From Euborellia annulipes (taxonomy: Eukaryota; Arthropoda; Insecta; Dermaptera; Anisolabididae): a DNA stretch of 64,000 nt. A model generated the notes under the pieces. It was not told where the DNA came from. It saw only the letters and a program-made list of their open reading frames with translations, and did not search any database. Below, one piece after another: positions 20,446 through 31,659 of this stretch; position 1 is the first letter of the stretch, and each line of letters opens with the position of its first letter. The position numbers and the translations under genes are program-made. The stretch lies in the NCBI GenBank assembly GCA_023213315.1, contig JAKCPI010015361.1, forward strand, positions 1 to 64,000. Direction: 5' to 3'.

Positions 20446-20989
20446 AAGCATGCATGTGCAATCTTTTTGTACTAGCATGCACAAATTCCCTTCAGCGCTA
20501 CACGGCACAAGCATGATTGTGCAAGAAACAATTTAAGCAGAAAATTAACCTAAAAATGTCAAACTCGGAAGGTTATTTATTCGAAGAAAACAATGGCCGA
20601 GAGTTTTGCTCTCGAGTAAAAATGATTAAAAATGATCGAGGGATATACACGCCCGCAGCAGGTCTGCATAATGAAAGTTGCGGGTTACCACGTTCACACG
20701 GCAGGGATACACATGCCCGGACCAAGGACACAGAATAGATCAAAGGTGACTAGAAGAAAAATGTGTGTCCCTGGTATAGACGTGTATTCCCTGTGTGTCC
20801 CTCAAGGATCACTAAGCAGACCTGCTGCGGGCGTGTGTATCCCTCTATCATCTTTAATCATTTTTATATGCTTGTGCATGATTAAAGTTCAATCGAGCTT
20901 CAAGCGGCTTGCACAATTAAAATGCTTGCGCAAAATTCTCCTACAGACGCTACAGTTTGCTTGTACAAAAAGAGTGCACGTGCATGCTT
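20446..20989. mobile_element. Long inverted-repeat element, 544 bp
   Basis: Outer ends AAGCATGCATGTGCAATCTT and its near-complement at 20965-20989 (AGAGTGCACGTGCATGCTT). Inner arms 20636-20735 and 20760-20862 are GC-richer and complementary: GGGATATACACGCCCGCAGC and AGGTCTGCAT face AGACCTGCTGCGGGCGTGTG and TATCCC. Internal direct words AGGGATACACATGCCCGGAC and GGGACACACAGGG-like variants recur. Open frames here are by-products of the repeat. The inner part is shared with 50300-50550. Confidence 0.7.
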
Positions 20990-21129
20990 ACCATGTTTAC
21001 AGTTACGTGTGTAGCCGCCTTTAGTCTCACTGAGAGTAATATCTCTTCTAACAGAGTCATCCCTTCCAGAAGTAAATCGAAAAAGGTTTTTTTTTAAAGG
21101 ATTACAAGTTTCTGAGGACATCTAACTTT

Positions 21130-21795
21130 TGGAATATTTTATTTAATTTTAAATAAAATAATTGTTAAAGAAGACAAGTCTTTTCTACACAAAATAGGGA
21201 ATTTCATATTATTTCAATAGTTTATTTTCTATTCCCAAGCCACACCACGCGCATCATCTTCATCATAAGGTTAATTTTATGGAAATGAAATCGTAAGCCC
21301 TTTGGTTAGTTTTTGTCTCTCTTTCTCTCTTTCATTTTGATTTTAATTAAATTACACCCCTCTCCTTTAAGGGACTGTCCTCTAAAAAAAAAAATTCTAC
21401 TATTCATATTTTTACACAAGATTCAACTTTTTTTTCATCTACTCTAATGACTTTCTCTCTTTTCTTTTGAGAGCTTTTTTTTCTTTGCTTTGTTTTATAA
21501 TTACTGAGATTAAAATATTTTTCTCTACGCGAAATACTCTTCTATAAATCATCCAGGCTTATTTTGCATTTAATGTTGAAAATCTGCTTTGTTAAAATTC
21601 AACCACCATCTTGTGTGACGGAAAGGAAATTATTATTAATGAATGTGTTCGAATGAAGTTCCTATTTAGACTTCGTTCATAATTTTTTTTTTTTTTTTAA
21701 TTAATTGTTAGCTAGTTATTATAAATTCTATAAATTTTTTTATACATGAATTAAAGTAAATTATTTAGCGACAGTTTTACATTTGTTCTATACTA
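21130..21795. other. AT- and T-rich; no gene seen
   Basis: Pyrimidine-rich stretches (21316-21335, 21450-21500) without acceptor-exon structure I can support. Confidence 0.4.
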
Positions 21796-21954
21796 TAAAA
21801 AAATTAATATGAATTTTCAATCGTTTTTAATATACTTTTGTGCTTGAATTTTAATATACCCAGTTTGTGAGTGTGAGTGTTTTTTTTTATATAAAATAAA
21901 AAAAGAAAAACAGACTTCATATACAAGTTTATGAATATCCCTTGAAAATTTTTC

Positions 21955-22131
21955 TCATTCACACTCACACTCACACATACATTCCCATAGTCTTTTCTAA
22001 GGCCATATAAGACTTTATTCGATAACCATTATTATTTATAATATCTATTGGGGGTCCTGGCATTTCTATTTAAGCCATTTAGTATCCAAAACCCTTAAAG
22101 GCGCGCTACCAACTACACCAAGCTCAGGGGC
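21955..22131 (-). mobile_element. SINE with internal deletion
   Basis: Minus-strand tail (CTCATTCACACTCACACTCA), body (AAGGCCATATAAGACTTTAT, CTATTTAAGCCATTTAGTAT) and then directly the A-box end GCGCGCTACCAACTACACCA and AGCTCAGGGGCC. The B box and one side of the body palindrome are deleted. Imperfect flanking words CCCTTGAAAATTTTTC and GCCTTGGAAATTTTC look like an aged target duplication. Confidence 0.7.
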
Positions 22132-22139
22132 CTTGGAAA

Positions 22140-22895
22140 TTTTCAACAGTGCAAGAACCTTGTGCATACATAATAAAGAATAAAATTTAATTTTTTTTTC
22201 TATATGCGTTCTGAATAAATTTATATTTATTTAATAATATCGCCTTTTTCCATTTGTTACGATATATAATAAATCTCAAAATTGATTATCCAATCACTAT
22301 TATTAATTTGACGGTTGACAGGCTTTAAATATTGAATAGAATCAAAATGAATAGAAAAATTTTTTTAATAATATAATCAGCTCTTCCCCTTCTCTTTTCT
22401 TTAGCTTTTCACCTCTTGTTATTTTACCCCCATTAATATTATAATCTTGAAATAAACTTCAACCTATGAATTGGGAGCTGTCAGTCAATGTTTATTAAAA
22501 CGAACGAAACAGCTTGGCGGTTAAATTACTTAATTATCCATTATATATCAAAATCGTATATTATATATTACTCAGATTTACTCACTAAACCGCCGTCTAT
22601 TAATATATATTAAGGTATATTTATTTCCATAATAATAAAAAAGAAAATGAAACTTTCTTGCTTATAAAATATTTTTATTTAAAAAGTTAATATTTTCTCT
22701 ATTATTTATGAATACTTTTATAATTTTAAATATTTAATTAACTAACAAAACTTTATATATAAATGTTAAAACAACGGAGAACTTTTTAAAAACTTATGAT
22801 AACCATTTATTTTACAAAAGGGCAAAAATATGCAAGGTTATTTTCTCACCTTCCAAGGCGCTATATTAATTTTTTCCTCTAAGAAACATTGTCTT
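22140..22895. other. AT-rich sequence, no gene seen
   Basis: No ORF, repeat family or promoter signal I can support. Confidence 0.45.
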
Positions 22896-23040
22896 GATAT
22901 AATCCAAAGAATTCACCGTTAGTTGAAACATTCTTAATTATCATCTAATTATAGATAAATAAATAACACGAGGTTAAGTTTCAAAAGAATTTTATTTTAT
23001 CTAATGTCTATGTAAGTTTACGTCATAGCTCTGGAGATGA
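22896..23040. repeat. Single arm of the 10.7-kb inverted-repeat family
   Basis: CCAAAGAATTCACCGTTAG, TTATCATCTAATTATAGATA, AATAAATAACACGAGGTTAA and TTTCAAAAGAATTTTATTTT match the reverse complement of about 10845-10965. The second arm is not present, so this is a half element. Confidence 0.6.
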
Positions 23041-23082
23041 CGTATTACCTTCGGTAATATGTGCTTGTTTCTAATTTTTTTT

Positions 23083-23164
23083 TACTTTCTCTTACCTCTA
23101 TATATGTGTTAATATAGTAAGAGAAAGTTGTGTGCTGTGCGCCAGTCACACCAGATTTTTTTTT
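23083..23164 (+). mobile_element. Mini-HP: left hairpin fused to right terminus, 82 bp
   Basis: TACTTTCTCTTACCTCTATA runs into TAGTAAGAGAAAGTTGTGTG, then CTGTGCGCCAGTCACACCAG and T-run. This is the HP left end joined to the extreme right end, with all of the body deleted. The join falls in AAGAGAAAGT, which occurs both in the left hairpin and inside the right hairpin of full copies, so recombination or slippage between these repeats explains it. Confidence 0.8.
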
Positions 23165-24000
23165 TAATAAATCTTTTTGTGATTGACTGCACTGGGCGTA
23201 TCTAGCTAATAATGGAAGGGGGGATTTTAATTAAATGCCACAACCTAACTGAAGATAGGGGATGACGTCACTCGTAGTTTTTATCTTCTCATAGATGGCG
23301 TGAATTTTTCATTTTTTGTTTTTTATTTTTATTTCAAGTTTGAAGGAGGGCAACTGCCACTCTCTGGATATCCCATGCTCCCATATCTGTACCATCTATT
23401 GCAATAGTAGAGAGACTAAAGCCTGGTTGTTAGGCAACTAAAACGGCAGCTTGTCTGTGTGTTCAAAGCAGACAATAAAGTTTTTTAGCAAAATAACCAT
23501 AAAAATTTTTCTTTTTAATATAAATTTCAAGATATATTGAAATAAAATTATCTCATTGTTTTAATAGGTAAAAAAGTTTTGCGAGCGTGCCATTTGGGCT
23601 GCCTAACTACCGGGCTTTAATCTCAATACTATTGCAATAGACACAGTACAGTACATATAGATCAACCGTTCCCTACCTTAGGCGAGTCAAATATTTCTAT
23701 ACTCACTTAAGTCTAAAATTAAAATTATCCTCGTTTATTATTTAATTAGTAAAAAGAATTACACGTTAAAATAAATTTGGGAAACTTGGATAAAAGGATT
23801 AAAAAAAAAAAAAAAATATTTTCGTTTGCAATTAAATTAAATAACTATATTAAAGTTAAAAAAATAAACAAGATCATGAACCATAATCCATTTTCCATTT
23901 ATCCTAAAAGGAAGTTGTGTTTTTGTTAAGGGTGTGTTTTTTTTCCCTTTTCCTTTTTTTTGGTCTGTTTAAGATTTGAAGAATGGCTTAAGAGAGGGGG
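23165..24000. other. AT-rich sequence, no gene seen
   Basis: A weakly complementary pair, AGAGAGACTAAAGCCTGGTTGTTAGG-like words near 23410 (written here as ACTAAAGCCTGGTTGTTAGG) and CCTAACTACCGGGCTTTAAT near 23603, together with CTATTGCAATAG at 23397 and 23630, suggests an old 240-bp inverted-repeat element. Nothing else is readable. Confidence 0.4.
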
Positions 24001-24115
24001 AGATTTAACATCGTACTTGCAGCCACAGGTGGTTGGTATGGTATGCTGCCAAACGCCGCATTGCGGTGCTTACCTTACTTTTCATATACCACCTGAGTAC
24101 CTATGACCTGTTGAA
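24001..24115. promoter_or_regulatory. Single-copy island with paired E-boxes
   Basis: CACAGGTGGTTGGTATGGTA (about 24023) and its inverted counterpart CATATACCACCTGAGTACC (about 24083) give two CAGGTG E-boxes with extended similarity, separated by a GC-richer stretch CCAAACGCCGCATTGCGGTG. E-boxes bind bHLH or Snail-type zinc-finger factors. Enhancer function is inferred only from this arrangement. Confidence 0.25.
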
Positions 24116-24756
24116 TCATATAAATAAATAAATAATCCTTTCTCTCTAATCAAAAATATACTGCTTGTATATTTTACTTTAAAGACAAAAACACCATTTA
24201 TTTAATAGATTGTACAATTGCTATTGAATTATTTTCATTTCTCTAATTTAAAAAAAATATTACGTTTAAAGAATAACAATTTTCTCTTCTATTTTTTTTT
24301 AGTTCTCTCTAATTAATTCATTTAATTACTTTCGGACGCTGGTAACAAAAAGAGTAACATCATTAGAATAAAATTGCTTATTTTAATATTAAAAATAGAT
24401 TAGTCTTTAAAGTAAACATTTTTTTAAAATATAAATAAGCAATTTATTCCAATGGCGTATGCTTTTTATTATTTTAGAGAGCTCAAAAGTAATTAGATGA
24501 TTTCATTAAAGAAAAAAATGCTTCCCCTTTCTGGAGTAGTGGATAAATACTAATATACTACTAATAAATTAAAATGGACAAATTTTGATTTTTAGGGATG
24601 ATGCAAGATATTTCATCTATTATTTGTTCAAGAAATTTATTAGGGTAACAAGTGTTAAAAAAAATTGGCGGCAAATATTTTCAACAATTTTTAAAAAACC
24701 ATCATCAGACCTACAATTCAAAATCAGACAGGGCAAAATTCATTTAATACAGTATA
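24116..24756. other. AT-rich sequence, no gene seen
   Basis: A- and T-runs only; the short frame around 24585-24770 is part of AT-rich DNA running into an HP copy. Confidence 0.4.
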
Positions 24757-25008
24757 TAGAGAGAAAGTGAAAAATTCGATGTCAAGATTTTGATGGAAAT
24801 CGTTTAGAGGGTTCCTGATTTAAAAAAACCTTAAAAACTTTGAAATTTGATATTTATAATTTCACTTAAAGGGTTCTGATGTAGCTACTCTCGAAATATA
24901 TCTCGGCCCAAAAAAGTCTGGTGTGATAGTACATTATACAACTTTTATTTTGATTACCAAGGTAAAAAAAAAGTTGTTACTTGTGAAGTCAAGCATTCCA
25001 GATTTTTA
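24757..25008 (+). mobile_element. HP element, internally deleted and diverged
   Basis: Begins in the left hairpin (TATAGAGAGAAAGT), keeps AAAAATTCGATGTCAAGATT and TTTTGATGGA, loses most of the body, and ends with the terminal hairpin (AAAAAAGTCTGGTGTGATAG ... CATTCCAGATTTTT) in worn form. Confidence 0.65.
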
Positions 25009-25630
25009 AGATTTTTGATTTGTAGTTCTGATGGTTTAAAATGATAATATTTGCAAAGTAAACAATTTTTACTTACATTTATATGTTAATATATAGAGAG
25101 AAAGTATTGTTTAACGCCAATTATTTTTTTCGTGAACAAGTAATATATGAAAACAATTTAGACTCCATATTTTCTGGATTTTAAGGATAAATTATAAATT
25201 TTTTTATAAATAAAAGCGTTGAAGATATTTTTTAATATTAGACTATTTTTTTTTTTTTTTGCAAGTTTAAAAAAAAAAATTGCTATTAAGTTAAATTCGC
25301 AGACCTAATAGAGAATCAGTGAGTTATACGATTCCAAAATAGACATCAAAAGCAAATCCATTATAAGGTGCAAGGCTGAAGGGCTTTTGATCAAGTTTAA
25401 TTTTAGATATACTCTCGTCAGGATTACCCTAAAGGGATGAGGGAAGAACCTTCGTTCATTAATAGAATGGCAATGATAGCATATCCATCGAGAAAGTACC
25501 TGGTTCCATGTGGGGGGGGGGGGGCAACAAACACCCACAGTCATAACAATTTTATTTGTCTTAAATTGATATATAAACTTGAGGTTTTTTATTATTTATG
25601 GCAGCTAGCTATAAAGGATGACAGCTAGCT

Positions 25631-26069
25631 TATTATTATTTGAAATTACTATCGGGATTCCAGTTTATTTACCCGAGGCGCTCGAAGGCATACGCCTCAA
25701 ACCCAACCGGCCTCTGGCTGTAGCCATCTACCGGCACCCCGTGAAGTTACATTATTTCCTATCTCTAACTCCTCCTCCTTCGTTAGTTTCTAGGTCGCAA
25801 AGAAGGTTCCCTCCTAGAGATGAGAGCAAATGGAGTAGGCTACACGCCGGTGCTCAGTGAGTCCCTCCTCAAGCTTTCTAGCATAGAGGAGATTGGGAGA
25901 AATGAACGCAGGAGGAGATAGAGATAGGAAATAATGTAATTTCACGGGGTGCCGGTAGATGGCTACGGTAAGAGACCGGTTGGGTTTGAGGTGTGTGTCG
26001 GCTAGCACAAAGGCACATCGGGTAAATAAACCGAGCTCCGGTAGGTATTTCAAATAATAATAATAATAA
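25631..26069. mobile_element. Inverted-repeat element with arms of about 150 bp
   Basis: The left arm (25631-25780: TATTATTATTTGAAATTACT, GTTTATTTACCCGAGGCG, CGCCTCAAACCCAACCGGCC, CTACCGGCACCCCGTGAAG) is the reverse complement of 25915-26069. The arms are far more GC-rich than the region. The centre (25790-25910) is single-copy-like with weak residual complementarity. Relatives: 60731-60985 (right-arm type) and 61451-61560 (left-arm type). Frames on both strands are palindrome shadows. Confidence 0.75.
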
Positions 26070-28119
26070 AGGGAAAAAATTTGACAATAAAAATAAAGGC
26101 ATTCAGGCATAAATTAAATTAAATTTTTTATTATAAATTAATTTTTTTTTTTAACACTCACACACATTTTTCAGTCTTTTGGCATAAATATATTTTTAAT
26201 AAAAACCCTATTTTTTCCACAAAAGTTTTACTAATTAAATATTATCAAATCTATCGATACTCAAATGTATCGTAATTAAAAAACTTTAAAAACAAAAAAA
26301 ATAAAACTTTTAACAGATAAAATTGAAATGCGCACTTTTTCACCGGATATTTCTAATAATCAAATTCAGAAACAATTTTTTTTTTTTTTTTATTCCTCTC
26401 ATTTTAGTTTTATAAAAATTATTATCTAACTCATCAATAGGCTACTCTCTAATGGAATGTACTATCAGAGTACTACATTTATTTACCGTGGAATTAATTC
26501 ATTTAAGGATCTCTTTAAATTTATTTGAAAAAATATTTTTTGAGACGGATGTCTCTTATTTAGTTTTCTTCTTAAAAAGAGAAAGAATTCATAATTAATT
26601 TTCATCTCTATTTCTGCTCTTAATATTTTAAATAATAAAATTTTTGGAATGATCTTGTGGTCCTGTGGTCTGATGCAAAAGAAGGCATTGTGTTAACTTT
26701 TATCTATCTCAGTATATTAATTTTCCCAATGTAATCTTTTTACAAATGACTAGTGAGTTGTGAATGATTTATTATTATATATGAGCTTGTTACAAGTTGA
26801 TTATTATTTTTTTCTTTGATATTCAACCCTTTATATAAAAAATAAAGTTCAAAACCTTTATTTAGAATCTCTTTTTTAATACTTCTAAAGAAAGAAATTT
26901 AAAGAAAAAAAACCTAAACGAATAGAATAAAAAGACCAAATAATAACAATGAACTTTTGAATTCATGTTTTCAAATCCTTTTTTTTTTTTTTTTTTTTTT
27001 TGCAAACCCTAATTATTTTCATGTTAGAGAAGAATTCTTTTGTTATATCTATGTTATTGATGAGTAGCTTAAATTAAAATATTTGTCAAAAAATATCCCT
27101 AATCCTTATTTAAAGTGAATGGTAGAAGCAAGAATAAAAAATAAATCTTTCTTTCTTTCTATGTAAATGAATAATAACTTGCCTCATTTTGTGTAAATAT
27201 AAAATAACATAATATATATAATGGCATATAAATCCTTACTAATTGATGGAATTATAGGCTAATGACTGAATATAATAGAAGTTTAAAGGGTATAAGCGCA
27301 GTCAGCCAAATAATTCTTAGCTTCCTTTAAAATTTGAAAAGTTTCGCCCTATCCGAATAAAAATTAAAAGAAATAATCTTTCTCTCATATAAACATTTAA
27401 TTGTATCTTTCATAAATATTTTTACTTTTTACTATTTGTTCTTAAAAGTAATTTTACAATTTTGTATTATAATATATATATAATTTGTATTATAATATAT
27501 TTTAAGGAACAGTTTTTATAATGTATAATAGGAAATTACTAATGTATTTTTTTTATTTAGATACTGTGTGAATTTTTGAGGGTTTCATTTTCTTTGAAGT
27601 ACAACTGAAAAAAATAAATATGTCCCGTATTTCGTAAAAAATTTTGAAAGACAGGGTGCTGAAATATAAATCTGACTCTAGAAAATCTAGACGATTACCG
27701 GACCTAAACTGTGACTGAAGATAGACAATAAATTTGATCCAAAATATTACAAATTTTATTATTTATTTATTTGACTCATTCGGCATCTAAGGCAGAATCC
27801 CCGGGGAAGCAAATTCGAGATCCCAGACACTTTTCAAATTTTAAAGGGAAATTTTATTTGGACGCTTGTATTATACTATATTTATTTACTAATTGATCAA
27901 ATTCTAAATTTTTTTTGTGAAAAATACTTTCACACTTATACACTTTTGAAAATATTAAAAAAAAAATATCTTAATTATCTCTCTTCACTTGACGATTAAC
28001 ATTTTAAATTATTGCAGACTTTTCATTCTCAAAGTTTGATAATTTTTTTTTTTTCATCAAACTGCTCATTTTATTAATTTATTTATTCAAAAACATGTAC
28101 TTAAGCAGATTGCCACAAT
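26070..28119. other. AT-rich desert, no gene seen
   Basis: Homopolymer T tracts (26371-26391, 26979-27001) and generic AT-rich sequence. A SINE-tail-like scrap (AACACTCACACACATTTTTC) is at 26154-26173. AAATTCGAGATCCC at 27811 resembles a pol III B box, but no A box is found upstream. Confidence 0.45.
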
Positions 28120-28226
28120 GAATTTGACGGAGGCCAATTAGATCCTATTTATTTCAAATTATTGGTAGCCAATTCCTCTGAATCCTAGCAAAATAGGCAA
28201 GAACTCTACCACTGTGCTACGGCACA
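28120..28226 (-). repeat. tRNA-like SINE head of a second family (remnant)
   Basis: On the minus strand: CTGTGCCGTAGCACAGTGGT then AGAGTTCTTGCC and AGGATTCAGAGG. The A-box match (TAGCACAGTGG) is good; the B box (GGATTCAGAG) is weak. The 3' body has no relative in the window. A related + strand scrap, TATCACAGCGATAGAGTACT to GGAGTCGAAGTATC, is at 41311-41365. Confidence 0.4.
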
Positions 28227-28336
28227 GTTTAAACAACCTGGAAAAAATCTAGATAGTTCGGATACTTAAGTTACTGTGCATCTAATATCAGTTTTATGTT
28301 GATTAGGTTTTTATAATTTTGAAAATTTTTTTTATA

Positions 28337-28452
28337 TATTATTATGGTAGTTTTTAATTATAGGCCATATTTGTATAAATAAATAATTAATACAAATGTA
28401 GTCTATAATTATTTTAAAAACTCGCATAATAATAGTAATACAAATCACAAAA
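28337..28452. mobile_element. Short inverted-repeat element (TTATTATGG family)
   Basis: TATTATTATGGTAGTTTTTA with ATTATAGGCC faces GTCTATAATTATTTTAAAAA with CTCGCATAATAATAG. This is an internally deleted member of the family at 44097 and 49321; the downstream word ACAAATCACAAAAGCC also matches those copies' flank (ACAAACCACAAAAGC), so the family extends beyond the inverted repeat. Confidence 0.6.
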
Positions 28453-29250
28453 GCCCTTTTTATATATTTAACTAGATTTAGAGAAACTCAAAACATTCCT
28501 TTGTGAGCTGAATAATTTAGCTGATGTTATTTTTGGTCGTTTTGGGAAGCAAAAAATCTACAAAAGTATGAATATATATTATTGTATTACAATATTTTTC
28601 TCATATTTCATTACTTCAAATCCTTTAATTTTCTCACATATTCAAAATTACGATATTTTTCTCATTAAAAGATGATTAGGTACATAAATACTATTATCAT
28701 ATATATCCCTAAAATGATTACATTATTCCAAGCATGTCTCTAATAACTTTACCAAGAGAATGACGCTTTATCTTGTGTTTTATACTTTTCCTCTTTGAAT
28801 GACTATTAAATGGTCCATCTCCTCTCAGGAGGGACAGACATAAAGTTGATTACGATGATTACTCTAATTTACAAAAGTTGGCTTCGAGATTGGTCATTAT
28901 CTGGTCGTCTAGGATAAGTCCATTAAACCTGTTAGTCTTTCAATATAGCACAGTAGATTTCCATCAAAATTAACCCCCTCCATTCCATTTTGATTCATAA
29001 TTAACATTTAGATTCAGAACCCTTTGTTAAAGTATCTCTCAATTGTTTTTTTTTTTTTAATTCCATTCTTAATTTTCCCTTTAAATCTCTTTCTTTTGAA
29101 GTTTTATTAAATTTTTATTATAATAAAAGTATTAGGAATTCTTGAGTTTTAATCAATGTGTTAATAGAAGTATTTTTCTGACTATTAAGTACTTTGTCAT
29201 TATTTCATTTAATAACATAATTGTGATTTTTAGATAAAAATGGCCACTTG
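28453..29250. other. AT-rich sequence, no gene seen
   Basis: A less AT-rich patch at 28808-28945 (TGGTCCATCTCCTCTCAGGA, GGTCATTATCTGGTCGTCTA) is single-copy in the window; function unknown. Confidence 0.4.
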
Positions 29251-29373
29251 AGCGTTACGTAACGTCTAGGGAGGGGGGGTCCAGAAAAATGTTACGGCGC
29301 GTTACATGGGGGGAGGGAGGGTCAAAAATCTTCAAAAATTGCGTTACGTAATACTTGTATGCTCCCTTAACTC
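29251..29373. mobile_element. Small element with GCGTTACGTAA subterminal repeats
   Basis: GGCCACTTGAGCGTTACGTA at the left and GCGTTACGTAATACTTGTAT, GCTCCC at the right. CAAGTATTACGTAA (inverted) links it to the element at 4381-4577. A G-rich interior (GGGAGGGGGGGTCC, GGGGGGAGGGAGGGTC) separates them. About 120 bp, non-coding; target duplication not clear. Confidence 0.5.
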
Positions 29374-29489
29374 AATTTTTAATTTTTTTTGGCGCTTGAC
29401 ACACTAATGCATAACATGGTTCATATATAAATTCTTTATTTATCAATATACTTTTTAAAAAGAATCTAAAAAATTATTGATTTATGAAT

Positions 29490-29941
29490 TTGAATCAAAA
29501 TTGTTCCCAGTGAATTTTAAGAAATTCGTAAAAAACTGAAAAAGTACATCAGTAAAGTGCACTTCAAACAATTTTCATGAAAAATTTTACTGATTTGCTT
29601 TTTAAAGAGCATCTAAATAATTGTGAATTTATGAATTTTCATTAAAATCTTCAGATCAAATTTTGAGAAAATCGAAAAAAAAAACAGATAAAGTACTTCA
29701 GTAAAGTACTAATACTTTTTGTCCGATTTTGTTCAAAATTTTATTTTAACTTTCCGGGAGAGTACCTAACCTAAATATAAAATTTTAACCTCAGCTCATT
29801 TCCTTCATGCTTAAAATCGTTACACACAGACCAATTTGCGGGATCCACTTTTTTGATTCACGCGACTTCAAAACTAGTATTTCCATCGAAATCTCGACAT
29901 GATCGCAAAACTTTCTTAGTAAATAAAGGGAAGAGAAAGTC
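29490..29941 (-). mobile_element. HP element, minus strand, 3' part missing
   Basis: Reads, inverted, from the HP core (ACTGAAAAAGTACATCAGTA, twice because of an internal duplication near 29543 and 29690) through TTCCGGGAGAGTACCTAACC and GACTTCAAAACTAG to CGAAATCTCGACATGAT and a worn left hairpin (ACTTTCTTAG ... GAGAAAGT). The terminal right hairpin is lost. Confidence 0.7.
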
Positions 29942-29989
29942 AAAGTCTTTCCTTAGAGAAGAAAATATGCGAATATTATATAATGGTAC

Positions 29990-30245
29990 AATATATTTAA
30001 TTGATTGTAGAGAACAGGTGTCGACCAATTCTATCTACATTAAGATAATTCCCAGAAAGACGGGAATGTTTGACTCGACATTTGCAAGTGTCGACATATA
30101 TAATGTTTTATTCAACTCTCTCTCTGTCTCTCCTCTTACTCCCCAATTTGATTTCCTTGCTTGTTCTCATCTGATTTGCCTAAAGGACCGATCGCCACCT
30201 GGGACCCATATTTTCTGTCAATTCTCAAAATCCATCGACTAATTG
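29990..30245. promoter_or_regulatory. Single-copy island, possible regulatory element
   Basis: Contains ACAGGTGTCGACC (30013) and CAAGTGTCGACATA (30086), two related words; AATTCCCAGAAAGACGGGAA, a STAT-like dyad; and GACCGATCGCCACCTGGGAC. A frame of about 129 codons runs from HP sequence into this region and has no protein-like features. Function is unproven. Confidence 0.25.
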
Positions 30246-30249
30246 CAAA

Positions 30250-31380
30250 TCGATATTCCTCTCCTTTTTTCAACCACTCATTTTATATATGTAACGCTTT
30301 TAAATTAACAAATGGTTTTATGAAAACCATATTCTTCATAATTAATAGAAAGATAAAACAAATATGCTGTATATAAGAAATATGTTTTTGTTTAGAGGGA
30401 AAGGGAGTTCTGACCCCTTGCATGATCATTTTAAACGGTTTTATATTTAAATAGCGTTTGATTATTATCTCTTTTATCTTCTACTCAAATTTTATATACC
30501 GAATATAAATCCTTTGCCAGTGAAATTTTAATTTACAAAGTATCATAATACGAATAATATCCCGCGGGGAAATTTTACACTCTCTCTATTATAATATAAT
30601 ATCAATACTTAAAAAAAACTAAACATTGAAAGAAAATTAAATTTTCAGTATGTATTTTAGCATTTGTAACAGTTTAATTAATTATGTATTAATAGGAACG
30701 AATTATTTAATTAATTTTGTCTGTGATTTATAAGCTGATAGAAATATAAAGAATAGAAATGAAAACAAAGTTTCTAATCTCTTCCAATGAATGTGATGAA
30801 ATAATCTTTTAATAAAATAATGTATTAATAAATTGCCTAATGAAAAATTTGTTGTTGTATAGGTAGGTCTTTATTATTTAATAATAGTCATTCTTGTTCT
30901 AATGATTAAATTATACAATTTTAACAGGGGGTTGCGTTTCCCTTAAATGGTTCGAAGGCTAAAAATAAAGTCATAAAAATAATTCTTTTGAATATTCAAT
31001 GAATAAAAAAAAAAAAAAATTAATTCAAAAATTTTTCATTTATAAATTCTATTTTAAATCAGACACTTCTTCATCATTAAAACTCATTTTATTCTGCTTG
31101 AATAGGGTAGTTTATCTTCAGAATTGTGATTGATGTTAACTACTTTAATTTAAATATATGCCTAGATTTTTCTACAACAAATTTTTTTTTTTTGAAAATT
31201 TAGATTAACTTTTTTCTAACCCTAGCACAGAAGTAGAGTCCTTGTGCTAGTGATTTCATGATGATTCCCAAAAGACAAAAATTTTAATTGAATTATCCGA
31301 AATAATCTTTAAAAGCTCTTCAAGATTTTTTTGCACCATCTCTCAGGTTGGAAGCATCTATTATTAAATCAAACTCCTTT
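30250..31380. other. AT-rich sequence, no gene seen
   Basis: A frame at 30161-30376 continues from the preceding island but lacks any recognisable motif. The rest is AT-rich with A-runs. Confidence 0.4.
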
Positions 31381-31384
31381 ATTA

Positions 31385-31652
31385 CCCAGACAGCTTGGAA
31401 TATTACAGTAATGTTGCAGCAATATTGCCAATCTTGCTAAATATTGACAATATTGCAGCAACATTGATGCAATATTGCAGCTCAAACAGTAACATTGCCG
31501 CAATATTACTGTAATGTTGCAAAAAGGCGGACATAGAAATATTGCAACAATATTGCTGCAATATCCCTAGCTTAGAATATTGCCGCTGCAATATTGCCAA
31601 TATTTCGCAAGATATTTCTGCAATATTGCTGCAATATTCCAAGGTGTCTGGG
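31385..31652. mobile_element. TA-flanked MITE built of AATATTGC words, copy 1
   Basis: Termini CCCAGACAGCTTGGAATATT and its near-complement AATATTCCAAGGTGTCTGGG, flanked by TA on both sides (31383-31384, 31653-31654). The interior is almost entirely variants of the palindromic word GCAATATTGC, so the element can fold in many ways. TA duplications fit Tc1/mariner-type integration, though the termini are not typical. A second copy is at 38247-38520. Confidence 0.75.
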
Positions 31653-31659
31653 TACAAGA

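Noticed and set aside
20632..21024. Open frame of 130 codons as a gene
   Set aside because: It lies entirely within the palindromic element 20446-20989. Its peptide repeats mirror the DNA repeats and those at 50.4 kb.
25618..26110. Overlapping open frames on both strands as genes
   Set aside because: They are the two readings of one palindromic element. The similar peptides on opposite strands reflect the inverted repeat.
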